64,000 nt of DNA from Polynucleobacter sp. (GCA_021737945.1 JAIPCX010000007.1:1-64000), one strand, 5' to 3'. Shown: positions 9,599 to 19,700, counted from the stretch's first letter. Program-made: numbers and translations. Notes: a model not told the origin generated them from the letters alone.

Positions 9599-10096
9599 AT
9601 GCTGGGTACAATTGACAGATCAGAAGTTACGAAAGCAAGCTACGTGGCAACCACTACAAAAACTTTGAAGCCAGCCGTCAGCGACGGTACCCCCATCTCC
9701 GAGGAACAGCTTCTCAAGATGGGCGAGAAGGACTACATGAATGCGGCGCAATTGGCTTTTTTTAAAGCCCGTCTGCAGCAGCTAGAAAAAGATCTTCTCA
9801 GAAACGCCGGCGAGACCACTGAACATCTTCGTGAAACTGTACTTGTGCCCGATCCCGCCGATCGCGCCACTATTGAAGAAGAGCATGCGCTCGAGTTACG
9901 GACTCGCGACAGAGAGCGCAAACTTCTAAAAAAAGTACAGCAGTCGATACAGTCGATAGATGCAGGTGACTACGGTTGGTGCGAAGAAACCGGTGAAGCA
10001 ATCGGCATTCCGCGCTTACTTGCACGCCCAACAGCAACGCTGTCTCTTGAGGCCCAGCAGCGGCGCGAACTCAAGCAAAAGCTCTACGGCGACTAG
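9599..10096 (+). CDS. dksA: RNA polymerase-binding protein DksA (start uncertain: TTG 9512, ATG 9599 or GTG 9644)
   Basis: YMNAAQLAFFKARLQQLEKDL and ELRTRDRERKLLKKVQQSIQSIDAGDYGWCEETGEAIGIPRLLARPTATLSLEAQ. Confidence 0.92.
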   Translation: MLGTIDRSEVTKASYVATTTKTLKPAVSDGTPISEEQLLKMGEKDYMNAAQLAFFKARLQQLEKDLLRNAGETTEHLRETVLVPDPADRATIEEEHALELRTRDRERKLLKKVQQSIQSIDAGDYGWCEETGEAIGIPRLLARPTATLSLEAQQRRELKQKLYGD

Positions 10097-10118
10097 AAAC
10101 ATTGCACTTGGGTAGTGG

Positions 10119-10140
10119 AATGATATAGTTGGGTTTCATT
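10119..10140. promoter_or_regulatory. Candidate regulator-binding dyad upstream of the small membrane protein and TonB receptor
   Basis: AATGAtAtagttgggtTtTCATT-type imperfect palindrome (aatga...tcatt ends). Confidence 0.2.
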
Positions 10141-10165
10141 TAAAAGTAATCAAAATAAAACCAGC

Positions 10166-10534
10166 GTGAATCCATATCTCAGCATAAAGCCGTCAGCCAG
10201 CTACAAAAGCGTAGCTCTGTGGCTAGTGCTTTGCTTGTTGTTTGCGCAATGGCTAGGTTACACCCACGCAATTAGCCACTCGGGGATACAAACCGAGGCC
10301 CTATCAAGCAATAACAGCCTGAACTCCTACAGCGGCTGTTTTGATCATCAACAAGCGGGACACTCTTGCGCATTACTTGAGGCAGGAACACTGGGCGCGA
10401 CCCTGACCGTCCCTTTTTTCCAAATTACTGCTGTAGCGCTGCCAAGCTTTATCTTGGCCAACCTCATGCGCTTTGGCTTTCAACAACGTTTCGTCGCGCT
10501 CTTCTCTTCCCGAGCACCTCCGGCTCACCACTAA
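10166..10534 (+). CDS. Small membrane protein with His/Cys residues (DUF2946-like?), GTG start
   Basis: N-terminal hydrophobic helix; CFDHQQAGHSCALLEAG motif; directly upstream of a TonB-dependent receptor. Confidence 0.65.
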   Translation: MNPYLSIKPSASYKSVALWLVLCLLFAQWLGYTHAISHSGIQTEALSSNNSLNSYSGCFDHQQAGHSCALLEAGTLGATLTVPFFQITAVALPSFILANLMRFGFQQRFVALFSSRAPPAHH

Positions 10535-10609
10535 GCATCAATCAACTTTAAAAAATATTTACCTTGCGGTGGTTTGCCGCATGCGTTTGTTTGATCAGTG
10601 GAGAACTAC

Positions 10610-12601
10610 ATGAATTTACGTCAGTCATACATGGCGCAAGCCATTATTTGTGCATTTGCGGGCGCAACTCTTACAGCTCACGCTGAAGACACCATAAAAA
10701 AACTTGATTCTGTGATTGTGACCGCAGATCCGTTTGGTCGCAGTGAAAATGCCATGATTCTGGCCCCGGCAAAAGTCATTTCAGGCGATGAGCTTCGCGA
10801 CAAATTAGCAGACTCTATTGGACAAACGCTAAGCAATGAATTGGGTGTCACAACATCTGGTTTCAGCTCTGCCGCTTCACGCCCTATCATTCGTGGTCTC
10901 GATGGCCCGCGCATTAAGATGCTGGAGAATGGTATGGGTAGTGGCGATCTTTCTTCCATCTCGAGTGATCATGCCGTAGCCAGTTCAGGCTCAACAGCGC
11001 GACAAATTGAAATCCTACGCGGACCAGCCGCATTGCTCTATGGCTCAGGCGCCATTGGCGGCTTGGTAAATATTGTTAACGATCGAATTGCGAAAACGCT
11101 GGAACCCAAGCCTACGGGCGAAACTGAAGTGCGCTATAGCGCTGTTGATCGCGGCGTCGCAGGGAGTTTCTCTGCTGATGGCTCCGCCGGCAGTATAGGT
11201 TTACATGCTGATGGCAACATGCTGCACTCGAGTGATTACCGTATTCCAGTTAACAGCAGCGTGTTCGGCGATGGTGATACCGGCCGATTAAGTTTTTCTG
11301 GTAATCGCGAACGCAGTCTGGGGTTTGGTGGTTCACTCATCAAGGACTGGGGTTATGTCGGATTATCTTTAGCTACGCTTGATAAGGTTTACGGAATTCA
11401 TGGTGCGGATGAAAGATCAAACATTGATCTCAACCGAACGCGTATCGATACCGACAGCCTGATTAAATCGCCTTTCGATGGTTTCGATTCACTGCGCATA
11501 CGATTTGGAAATACAGATTACAAGCACACCGAGCTAGAAAATGGCACGGATCCTCATGTTCGCTTTACGAACAAATCGACCGAAACGCGCTGGGAATTAA
11601 GCCACTTACCGGTTGCTGGCTGGCGCGGCAAACTAGGCGTTCAAACCGAGCAAGCCACCACCAAAGCCGCCAATCTTGAAGGCGCAGATCCGACCGTTCC
11701 ACGGACAAATTCCACCGCCTTTGCAGGCTTCTTTTTGGAAGAGCGCGATTTTGGCGCCACCCGAATCAATATCGGCGGCCGCTTAGAATCCGTTTCACGC
11801 AAGCCCGACGGCAGTGTCAATCGCTCTTACAGTCTGGGGTCATTTTCAACCGGTGCACTATGGGCCTTCACTCCAGGCTATGGTTTGGGTGCTACCGCAT
11901 CACTTGCGCAGCGCGCGCCTACCGCTGAAGAGTTATATTCGAATGGCGCCCACCATCCGACTGAAACCTACGACGTTGGTGACACCTCTTTAAAGAAAGA
12001 AACATCTAACAATCTTGAATTGTCGCTACAAAAAACAGAAGACAAATTACGCTGGAAAACTAACGTCTACCAAAATAAAGTCAGTAATTTTATTTACGGT
12101 AATATCGGCAGCATCAACCTCGATCCTGATGGCGTCTTACGCGATCGCAATTTCAAACAAGCGAACGCCACACTCAAAGGTATAGAAGCCGAACTCAGCT
12201 ACAACTTGTATGAAACAGGATGGTTTGGTCGCGTGTTTATGGATAGCTCGCGCGGCACCCTCGATGATTTGGGCAACCTACCTTTGCAACCTTCAACCCG
12301 CACCGGACTGAATGCCGGATATCAAGATTCGCGATGGCGTTCATCGCTATCAGTGATTCATAGAGACGCACATAATCGTATCGCCAGCTCGACTGTTTCA
12401 GATGAAACGACGACTAAGGGCTATACCAACGTCGATGCCAATCTGTCTTATACACAACGCTATGGAACCACTGACTTAACCTGGTTCATGATTGCACGCA
12501 ATTTGTTGAATGAAGAAATTCGCCTTTCAACATCGCTCTTGAAAGACTATGTTCCTCAGCCCGGACGTAATTTAATAGTTGGTGTTCGAACACGCTTTTA
12601 A
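10610..12601 (+). CDS. TonB-dependent outer-membrane receptor, ZnuD-like
   Basis: Plug motifs PIIRGLDGPRIKMLENGMGSGDLSSISSDHAV...QIEILRGPAALLYGSGAIGGLVNIV; barrel TAEELYSNGAHHPTETYDVGD; terminal GVRTRF. Confidence 0.9.
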   Translation: MNLRQSYMAQAIICAFAGATLTAHAEDTIKKLDSVIVTADPFGRSENAMILAPAKVISGDELRDKLADSIGQTLSNELGVTTSGFSSAASRPIIRGLDGPRIKMLENGMGSGDLSSISSDHAVASSGSTARQIEILRGPAALLYGSGAIGGLVNIVNDRIAKTLEPKPTGETEVRYSAVDRGVAGSFSADGSAGSIGLHADGNMLHSSDYRIPVNSSVFGDGDTGRLSFSGNRERSLGFGGSLIKDWGYVGLSLATLDKVYGIHGADERSNIDLNRTRIDTDSLIKSPFDGFDSLRIRFGNTDYKHTELENGTDPHVRFTNKSTETRWELSHLPVAGWRGKLGVQTEQATTKAANLEGADPTVPRTNSTAFAGFFLEERDFGATRINIGGRLESVSRKPDGSVNRSYSLGSFSTGALWAFTPGYGLGATASLAQRAPTAEELYSNGAHHPTETYDVGDTSLKKETSNNLELSLQKTEDKLRWKTNVYQNKVSNFIYGNIGSINLDPDGVLRDRNFKQANATLKGIEAELSYNLYETGWFGRVFMDSSRGTLDDLGNLPLQPSTRTGLNAGYQDSRWRSSLSVIHRDAHNRIASSTVSDETTTKGYTNVDANLSYTQRYGTTDLTWFMIARNLLNEEIRLSTSLLKDYVPQPGRNLIVGVRTRF

Positions 12602-12817
12602 TGTAGCTGAACGTAAGCAACGTGTAACTCACGCCACGTTGCAATCCACTATTCCATAAAATCGGCAAGGCAACCGTCATGATTGCTCACTGTCTGATTG
12701 ACATCCACCTGCAATGGCGATGTAATGATTCGCAAGAGTGTGGCCGCGCACAGTTGTTCACAGCGGCTACCTCACCTTCATATCCGAATTCATTCTCCCA
12801 TCAGGCAATTTCATCTC

Positions 12818-13966
12818 GTGAAAATTTTTGGACTGTTTACAAAGACAGCGACGCCAGATAGTCGTCAAAGTAAAAATACGCCTGCTGATGAGGCTCGCGA
12901 AACTTCACAAAAAATTGATTCAATAGAATCAGAAATCGTAGCCGAATTTGGGGCACCCACCTTACTGCAACCGCATCATGAGGGCATTATTGAAGGTGCG
13001 CCCGCGCTCACTCCGTTATCGCACGTCATGGACGAAGCGGCCGTATTGTTTGCCAATGGTCAATCCAACGAAGCCAAAGCGCTACTACTGCAAGCTACGT
13101 GCACTGATGGCGGTAGCAAAGATCATCAGCTCGCCTGGTGGATGTTGTTCGATTTGGCACTCGCAGAAAACCAATCAGATTTTTTTGACCATCTCGCGCT
13201 CACCTACGCTAAAAAATTTGAAACCTCGCCCCCGCAATGGCAAACCTCAACACAAGACTCTGACCAAGACCAGTCACAACCCGAGCTGCCCGTACTCAGC
13301 TTTCGTTGCAAGCTAACGGAAGACTCGCTAGCCGCTCTTGAACAATTACAGCAAATCGGATTGCGTCATCATCACTTTGTGATGGAATTTGCTGCGATCA
13401 CGGACATGACCATTTCAGGGTGTGCTGGCTTTTTAGACGTACTTAAACATTGGCAAAAAGCCTCCTGCGATATTTCTATCCGCAGCGGCGATGCCGTAGT
13501 TAGCAGAATTCGCGAATGCATACAGCCTGGCAGGCGCGACAGCGATGATGCCGGATGGCTGCTATTGATTGAGTTACTTCGCTTGATGAATGCCGATGAA
13601 GCCTATGAAGCAGCCTGTGTAGATTACAGCGTGACCTACGAAATGTCGCCGCCCGCCTCGCCTCAACCACAAACTAAGGCGGCACAGCAAACACCTGTGT
13701 TTACGCTACCAACTCTGATCTCATTGCCAATCGACAAACTGCTAGCGCAAACAAGCGAGTACGCTCAGCAATCGCCTAAGCTGGTTCTAGATAGCCGCCA
13801 TTTACGCAGGATTGAGTTCAGTGCCGCCACACCATGGCTCACCGGACTGCAACAACTAGCACAAGGCAAAGTTGTAGAATGTCGCGATACCAGCTTTCTT
13901 GTTGGCAGACTATTACAACTGGTCGGTGGCGCTAGCCGACTACATATTATTTATCGAAAGTCCTGA
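12818..13966 (+). CDS. STAS-domain-like protein upstream of hslV (GTG 12818 preferred; ORF open from 12698)
   Basis: Start VKIFGLFTKTATPD; two STAS-like segments (FVMEFAAITDMTISGCAGFLDVL; LVLDSRHLRRIEFSAATPWLTGL). Confidence 0.7.
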   Translation: MKIFGLFTKTATPDSRQSKNTPADEARETSQKIDSIESEIVAEFGAPTLLQPHHEGIIEGAPALTPLSHVMDEAAVLFANGQSNEAKALLLQATCTDGGSKDHQLAWWMLFDLALAENQSDFFDHLALTYAKKFETSPPQWQTSTQDSDQDQSQPELPVLSFRCKLTEDSLAALEQLQQIGLRHHHFVMEFAAITDMTISGCAGFLDVLKHWQKASCDISIRSGDAVVSRIRECIQPGRRDSDDAGWLLLIELLRLMNADEAYEAACVDYSVTYEMSPPASPQPQTKAAQQTPVFTLPTLISLPIDKLLAQTSEYAQQSPKLVLDSRHLRRIEFSAATPWLTGLQQLAQGKVVECRDTSFLVGRLLQLVGGASRLHIIYRKS

Positions 13967-14009
13967 TGACCACCGGTGGTTCGGGGCTTGATTTTTACTC
14001 CGACACACC

Positions 14010-14546
14010 ATGGAACAATTTCACGGCACCACTATACTTTCCGTACGACGCGGCAATCTGGTCGCGCTCGGTGGCGATGGCCAGGTCACTCTGGGTAATA
14101 TCGTCATGAAAGGCTCGGCGCGCAAAGTGCGCAAGTTATTTCATGGCAAAGTCTTAGCCGGATTTGCCGGCGGTACCGCTGATGCGTTTACCTTGCTTGA
14201 GCGCTTTGAATCCAAACTAGAGGCACACCAAGGCAATTTAATGCGCTCCTCAGTTGAGCTGGCCAAGGATTGGCGTACTGATCGCATGCTGCGCCGATTA
14301 GAGGCCATGCTACTGGTTGCAGACCGTGAGTCCACGCTTATCATCACCGGCAACGGCGATGTACTCGAACCCGAAGATGGTATCGGCGCGATTGGCTCCG
14401 GTGGCAGCTATGCTCAATCCGCTGCCAAAGCTCTGCAAGAAAATACCGAATTGTCGCCGGTTGAGATCATCAAAAAATCACTGACCATCGCTGCACAACT
14501 CTGCATTTATACCAATCACTCGCTCACTATCGAGACTCTAGAATAA
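14010..14546 (+). CDS. hslV: ATP-dependent protease subunit HslV
   Basis: [27 protein letters not shown]-terminus with catalytic Thr; followed by hslU. Confidence 0.98.
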   Translation: MEQFHGTTILSVRRGNLVALGGDGQVTLGNIVMKGSARKVRKLFHGKVLAGFAGGTADAFTLLERFESKLEAHQGNLMRSSVELAKDWRTDRMLRRLEAMLLVADRESTLIITGNGDVLEPEDGIGAIGSGGSYAQSAAKALQENTELSPVEIIKKSLTIAAQLCIYTNHSLTIETLE

Positions 14547-14559
14547 GCACGGTGCATCC

Positions 14560-15897
14560 ATGAACCTTACACCGCAAGAAATTGTGATCGAACTCGACAA
14601 ACATGTCGTCGGTCAAGCGAATGCCAAACGCGCCGTCGCTATAGCTTTGCGCAATCGCTGGCGTCGACAACAAGTACCTGATCCCTTACGTCACGAGATC
14701 ACACCAAAAAATATTTTAATGATCGGACCGACGGGTGTCGGTAAAACCGAAATTGCGCGTCGATTGGCGCGCTTAGCAGACGCACCGTTTATTAAAATCG
14801 AAGCGACAAAATTTACGGAAGTCGGCTATGTCGGCCGCGATGTCGACACTATCATTCGCGACCTCACCGAAATCGGTATCAAACAAACGCGTGAATTAGA
14901 AATGCGTAAAGTTCGCGCTGGCGCGGAAGACGCCGCTGAAGATCGTATTCTTGATGTACTCCTTCCACCGGCGCGTGACTTTGGTTTTGCAGCAACGCCC
15001 AGCCCGGAAGAAAAAAATGAAAATGCTACCCGTCAAACATTTCGCAAGCGCTTGCGCGAAGGCTCACTCGACGATCGCGAAGTCGAGATCGAATTAGCTG
15101 ACACACGTCCGCAAATGGAAATCATGGCGCCGCCCGGCATGGAAGAAATGACCGAACAAATTAAATCCATGTTTTCAGGTTTAGGAAACGGGCGAAAAAA
15201 ATCGCGCAAACTGAAAATCGGCGAAGCCATGAAAATGCTCATCGATGAAGAAGCATCACGACTCGTCAATGAAGAAGAGCTTAAGCAAAAAGCCATCACC
15301 AATATTGAGCAAAATGGGATTGTCTTTCTGGATGAAATCGACAAAATTGCCGCCCGTGGTGGCGTGCAAGGCGCCGATGTCTCACGCGCCGGCGTGCAGC
15401 GCGACTTGTTACCTTTAGTCGAAGGCACTACCGTCAACACCAAATACGGCATGGTGAAAACGGATCATATTTTGTTCATTGCATCCGGTGCTTTTCATCT
15501 CGCTAAGCCCTCCGATTTAATTCCAGAACTACAAGGCCGCTTTCCCATCCGCGTCGAACTAGAGTCGCTTTCCATTGCTGATTTCGAGCGTATTTTGACC
15601 TCAACCGATGCCTGCCTGACACGACAATATCAAGCCTTATTGGCGACTGAAAATGTGCACATTGAATTTACTGAAGATGGTATTCGCCGTCTGGCAGAAA
15701 TAGCTTTTTCAGTGAATGAAAAAACAGAAAACATTGGTGCTCGTCGTCTCTACACCGTTATGGAAAAATTGCTCGAAGAGGTTTCATTTGGAGCCAGCAA
15801 TGAAACGAGCAGCAACGTCAACATCGACGCCGCTTATGTCGATGATAAATTAGGTGCACTTGCCATTAACGAAGACTTATCGCGCTACGTTTTGTAA
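14560..15897 (+). CDS. hslU: ATP-dependent protease ATPase subunit HslU
   Basis: [17 protein letters not shown] Walker [15 protein letters not shown] Walker B, C-terminal DLSRYVL. Confidence 0.98.
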   Translation: MNLTPQEIVIELDKHVVGQANAKRAVAIALRNRWRRQQVPDPLRHEITPKNILMIGPTGVGKTEIARRLARLADAPFIKIEATKFTEVGYVGRDVDTIIRDLTEIGIKQTRELEMRKVRAGAEDAAEDRILDVLLPPARDFGFAATPSPEEKNENATRQTFRKRLREGSLDDREVEIELADTRPQMEIMAPPGMEEMTEQIKSMFSGLGNGRKKSRKLKIGEAMKMLIDEEASRLVNEEELKQKAITNIEQNGIVFLDEIDKIAARGGVQGADVSRAGVQRDLLPLVEGTTVNTKYGMVKTDHILFIASGAFHLAKPSDLIPELQGRFPIRVELESLSIADFERILTSTDACLTRQYQALLATENVHIEFTEDGIRRLAEIAFSVNEKTENIGARRLYTVMEKLLEEVSFGASNETSSNVNIDAAYVDDKLGALAINEDLSRYVL

Positions 15898-15931
15898 TGC
15901 AGATAATCCGTTTTTAGAGTAACTTTTTTTA

Positions 15932-16600
15932 TTAACGCCGATTAGCTTCAGTCGGCGGCACTATCTGCGGCTCCTGAAGTGGAATAGTCGGCACTGCTTG
16001 GCCGGCCACGCCAGCCGCGTTTGTTTCTGAGGTACTTGTGCCAGCGCTACCCACCGTCTCCGCTACGGGAGCTACAGCAGATGGCCGGCTAGGAACTCGA
16101 GCCATGTTTGGCGCTTGTCTATAACCATTGGCAGTATTCTGACGCGTCACTCCAGCTGTATCGGGCACGATGCCATCCTGTGATGCAAATGCCGGCAAAG
16201 CAATCTCGCGCTCAGTGCCATTACCAGACAAAATCACACTGCGCGCATTGATGGATTTGACCACAATGCCCGGCATGATTTCCGAATTCAACCGTAATGC
16301 TCGCGACGGCCCACCATCGGTCGCAATGATGACGATACTATCCTTAGAGCTATTCGAACGAATCACGCCATTTAATTGAACATTCGCTAGCATCGACGAC
16401 TGCTCACTTCCCCCAAACAAGTTAGCCGCTGATGACAATGGTGGAATGCTTTGCTCAGCCATGGGGAAAAGTTGAATAGGCTGCACAGGGGGTGACAACC
16501 ACTGTTGAAACCAAAAAGACAGCGACACCCACACACCAACAAAGAATAAAAACGATACCGCATTCGGTAGGCGCTCTTTCCATGATTTTACGTAATTCAT
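15932..16600 (-). CDS. gspC: GspC-like type II secretion inner-membrane protein
   Basis: Single N-terminal TM helix, HR-like domain NVQLNGVIRSNSSKDSIVIIATDGGPSRALRLNSEIMPG; next to gspF/gspG remnants. Confidence 0.75.
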   Translation of the reverse strand: MNYVKSWKERLPNAVSFLFFVGVWVSLSFWFQQWLSPPVQPIQLFPMAEQSIPPLSSAANLFGGSEQSSMLANVQLNGVIRSNSSKDSIVIIATDGGPSRALRLNSEIMPGIVVKSINARSVILSGNGTEREIALPAFASQDGIVPDTAGVTRQNTANGYRQAPNMARVPSRPSAVAPVAETVGSAGTSTSETNAAGVAGQAVPTIPLQEPQIVPPTEANRR

Positions 16601-16611
16601 TTTAGACCCTC

Positions 16612-16910
16612 TTATTTCACTAACTGATTTATTTCAATAATTGGCATGAGCACAGCCAGTACGATCATTAAGACAACGACACCCATCGTCAAAATCAACA
16701 CCGGCTCGAGCAAGCTGGCAATCGTCAATGCACGCCGCTCAAGATCTTGCTCTTGCATTTGTGCTGCGCGATTGAGCATCACTGGTAATTCACCCGTGAC
16801 TTCGCCCGCACGTATCATGTGAATCAGCATCGGCGGAAAATGGGGATGCACCGCCAGTGCGCGCGCCAAACTCATTCCTTCGCGTACGCTGGCTGTCGCA
16901 TCTTCTAGCG
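16612..16910 (-). pseudogene. gspF: 3' fragment of gspF (type II secretion platform protein)
   Basis: In-frame ALEDATASVREGMSLARALAVHPHFPPMLIHMIRAGEVTGELPVML...LEPVLILTMGVVVLMIVLAVLMPIIEINQLVK; about the last 100 residues only. Confidence 0.85.
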
Positions 16911-17129
16911 CTGGTTATCGAGACGATACAGCTTAAGCGCTTGAGTAAAGGTATCAATATCCTGCTTCGCAGCCAGTACACGCGCATCATCCGTGCGGCC
17001 CATCAAACGCGGCACAACGAGTGCAGCTAACACACCCATAATGACTACCACCACCATCAACTCCACTAGCGTAAAACCGTGACGCAAGCGCAATTTTTTT
17101 TGTTGCAAAAACATTTGTCGAATAGTCAT
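16905..17129 (-). pseudogene. gspG: 5' fragment of gspG (major pseudopilin)
   Basis: RHGFTLVELMVVVVIMGVLAALVVPRLMGRTDDARVLAAKQDIDTFTQALKLYRLDNQR, then TAG at the junction with gspF sequence. Confidence 0.85.
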
Positions 17130-17452
17130 TAGTGATCAATCAATCATAGGTTGCGAAGGCTGTATGACCATGATCTTGCGAAAAAGTGCCCGTCGACACT
17201 GAATGAATAAAAGGAAGAAATCTAGCTAGTTTGATTATGCGACTCAAAAAAAATGAGAGCACGATCTTCGTCAAGCCAAACGCATTCTCTTTGATAAAGA
17301 TCGTGAAATGAGATAGGAAGAAATGAAACTTGCGGCAAGCTGACCCATAAGATCAGCCCTTGCCCACTTGCTGCATAAACATTTTCTTTGCGAACGTCCC
17401 TCGCCGATGTGCAGTAAGTGAGATGATCGGCTAGCCAGAAACAACGAATAAG

Positions 17453-18442
17453 TTAATTTTCTAACTTGGCTTCGCGGGCGAGCAGTTGTTGTATGACGCG
17501 TGATGGTGCTTCTGAATCAAACACTACACGCGCAACAGCATCAACAATAGGCATATCGATATGATATTGATGAGCGATGGTACGCACGGCTTGCACACAT
17601 CGCACGCCTTCAGCGACATGCCCTAATTCAGTAACGATGTCTTGTAATGATTTACCGGCGGCCAAACCTAATCCGACTTGACGGTTACGTGATAAATCAC
17701 CGGTGCACGTTAAGATCAAATCACCCATGCCAGTGAGCCCCATGAAGGTTTCGCTACGCCCACCGAGCACAACACCAAGGCGGGTAATTTCAGCTAGGCC
17801 ACGAGTAATCAAAGCAGCGCGCGCATTCATACCCAAACCTAATCCATCGGCAATGCCGGTGGCGATAGCGAGAATATTTTTTACTGCGCCGCCGACTTCA
17901 ACGCCAATTACATCATCGGTGGAATACACACGCATGCTGCCGCCATGAAATGCTGAAACAACACGCGCACATAATTCACTACTGCTAGAACCTATGGTCA
18001 ACGCACACGGCAAGCCGCGCGCCACTTCTAACGCAAAGGATGGGCCAGACAATGCGCCAACCGACAAATCGTATGGAAGTATTTGTTGTACGACCTGATG
18101 CGGCAGTAATGCGCTATCTTGTTCAAAACCTTTGCATAACCAAACCAAGTTATCGATAGCGCTTGAACGTAGTTCACTGGCGATAGGGCGCAACCCTGAC
18201 ACGGGCGTGGCAACGATTACTAGCCCGCCTTTGGCATGCTCGACTGCTTGTGAAAAATCGGAACTAACTTGTAGTGATTGCGGCAGACGAATGCCTGCCA
18301 GATAACGCGCATTTTCTCGGGTGGTTGCAATCGCATCAATGAGTGAAGCATCCCGACTCCAGAGCATCACTTGATGACGCTCTGCCAGTGTCACTGCGAG
18401 CGCTGTACCCCAGGCGCCCGCCCCGAGTAATGTGATGTTCAT
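17453..18442 (-). CDS. gpsA: Glycerol-3-phosphate dehydrogenase [NAD(P)+]
   Basis: [63 protein letters not shown]. Confidence 0.97.
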   Translation of the reverse strand: MNITLLGAGAWGTALAVTLAERHQVMLWSRDASLIDAIATTRENARYLAGIRLPQSLQVSSDFSQAVEHAKGGLVIVATPVSGLRPIASELRSSAIDNLVWLCKGFEQDSALLPHQVVQQILPYDLSVGALSGPSFALEVARGLPCALTIGSSSSELCARVVSAFHGGSMRVYSTDDVIGVEVGGAVKNILAIATGIADGLGLGMNARAALITRGLAEITRLGVVLGGRSETFMGLTGMGDLILTCTGDLSRNRQVGLGLAAGKSLQDIVTELGHVAEGVRCVQAVRTIAHQYHIDMPIVDAVARVVFDSEAPSRVIQQLLAREAKLEN

Positions 18443-18457
18443 GGGTATGAAGAGAGC

Positions 18458-18904
18458 TTATTCGCCCCAGACGTCGAGGGCTTTGATATAGCCAATATCG
18501 CCATCGCGATGTTTGACTTTGATCCAACCAGACGCAGGTGGTTCGGCCAGCTCTAAAACCACGCCTTTGGCGGCTTGAAAAATGACGGGAGCGCTCTCGC
18601 TAGCCGAAGCACGCGCACTGGCCTGTGTGACTTCAACCACGACGGTGCGCTGCGCTGCTAAGGAACGACTTTCCATCCAACTCAACTCTCCCGATGCATC
18701 ACGCACACGCACCCAATCGCCATTAGCAAAAACAATTTCTACTGGCATGCCAATGGGTGCTACATGCATCTTGCGGGATTTTTGTGTTGGCGCGTCATAC
18801 ATGATGGCCGGCCCAGGTCCCACGGATTTGAAATCAATCGCGCTACTCTCAGCACTAATGAGTATCAAACCGACTGCAACGCTGAGCAGGGAAACGAGCC
18901 GCAT
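18458..18904 (-). CDS. SH3-domain exported protein
   Basis: Signal peptide-like N-terminus; two bacterial SH3-like segments (GMPVEIVFANGDWVRVRDASGELSWM; VVLELAEPPASGWIKVKHRDGDIGYI). Confidence 0.85.
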   Translation of the reverse strand: MRLVSLLSVAVGLILISAESSAIDFKSVGPGPAIMYDAPTQKSRKMHVAPIGMPVEIVFANGDWVRVRDASGELSWMESRSLAAQRTVVVEVTQASARASASESAPVIFQAAKGVVLELAEPPASGWIKVKHRDGDIGYIKALDVWGE

Positions 18905-18909
18905 AGTGA

Positions 18910-19377
18910 TTAGTGCTTGGCTGCTGCAGACTCGGCAATAGCCTGTTTGCGTTGTTGATAAAACGCTTCGAAATTAATTTCGTTGAGATGAATCGGTGGA
19001 AAGCCTGCGCGTGTAATCGTATCGGCGATATTTGCGCGCAAATACGGATACAAAATATTAGGGCAAGAAATGCCGAGTATCAGTTCCAACTGCTCGTCGG
19101 GAACGTTACGTACTTCGAAAATACCGGCTTGTTTACCCTCAACCAAAAATGCAATCTTGTCTTGAATTTTTGCTGTCACGGTAATGGTAATGGTGCCTTC
19201 GTGTATCGATTCGGCGAGGGTTTCAGACGCGATGTCGATCGCAACTTCGATGCTCGGTGCTTCTTGCTCAAGAAAAATCGCAGGTGAATTCGGCTGCTCT
19301 AGCGACATATCCTTCAGATAAACGCGTTGGATATTAAAAATAGGTTGCTGATCGGCAGCTTGGTTTTGTTCAGACAT
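18910..19377 (-). CDS. secB: Protein-export chaperone SecB
   Basis: [58 protein letters not shown]. Confidence 0.97.
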   Translation of the reverse strand: MSEQNQAADQQPIFNIQRVYLKDMSLEQPNSPAIFLEQEAPSIEVAIDIASETLAESIHEGTITITVTAKIQDKIAFLVEGKQAGIFEVRNVPDEQLELILGISCPNILYPYLRANIADTITRAGFPPIHLNEINFEAFYQQRKQAIAESAAAKH

Positions 19378-19415
19378 GAAACGCTTTCGTCAAAGTGAAT
19401 AAATGTGCAGGACTA

Positions 19416-19676
19416 TTAAGCCTGCAATAAAGGATCAAGCTTGCCTTCGCGGTCGAGCGCTGATAAATCATCAAAGCCGCCGACATGGGTGTCGCCAATA
19501 TAAATCTGTGGCACGGTACGACGACCGGTTTTTTCCATCATTAATGCGCGTTGCTCAGGATCGAGATCGATACGAATTTTTTCGATCTCATCGATGCCCT
19601 TGGCTTTCAACAAACGCTCTGCCATATTGCAGTAAGGGCAAACGGCAGTGCTATACATCAAAACTCGTGCAACCAT
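19416..19676 (-). CDS. grxC: Glutaredoxin 3
   Basis: STAVCPYCNMAERLLKAKG; TGRRTVPQIYIGDTHVGGFDDLSALDREGKLDPLL. Confidence 0.96.
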   Translation of the reverse strand: MVARVLMYSTAVCPYCNMAERLLKAKGIDEIEKIRIDLDPEQRALMMEKTGRRTVPQIYIGDTHVGGFDDLSALDREGKLDPLLQA

Positions 19677-19700
19677 CGCTGAGTACTCTCTTTCTTCAGT

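Noticed and set aside
16790-16990. 66-aa minus-strand ORF spanning the gspG/gspF junction
   Set aside because: Third frame across the fusion; the gspG and gspF readings in the other two frames explain the sequence.
17130-17452. ~320 bp non-coding stretch between the gspG remnant and gpsA considered as further T2SS remnant
   Set aside because: No recognisable coding similarity in any frame by eye; would need a translated search.
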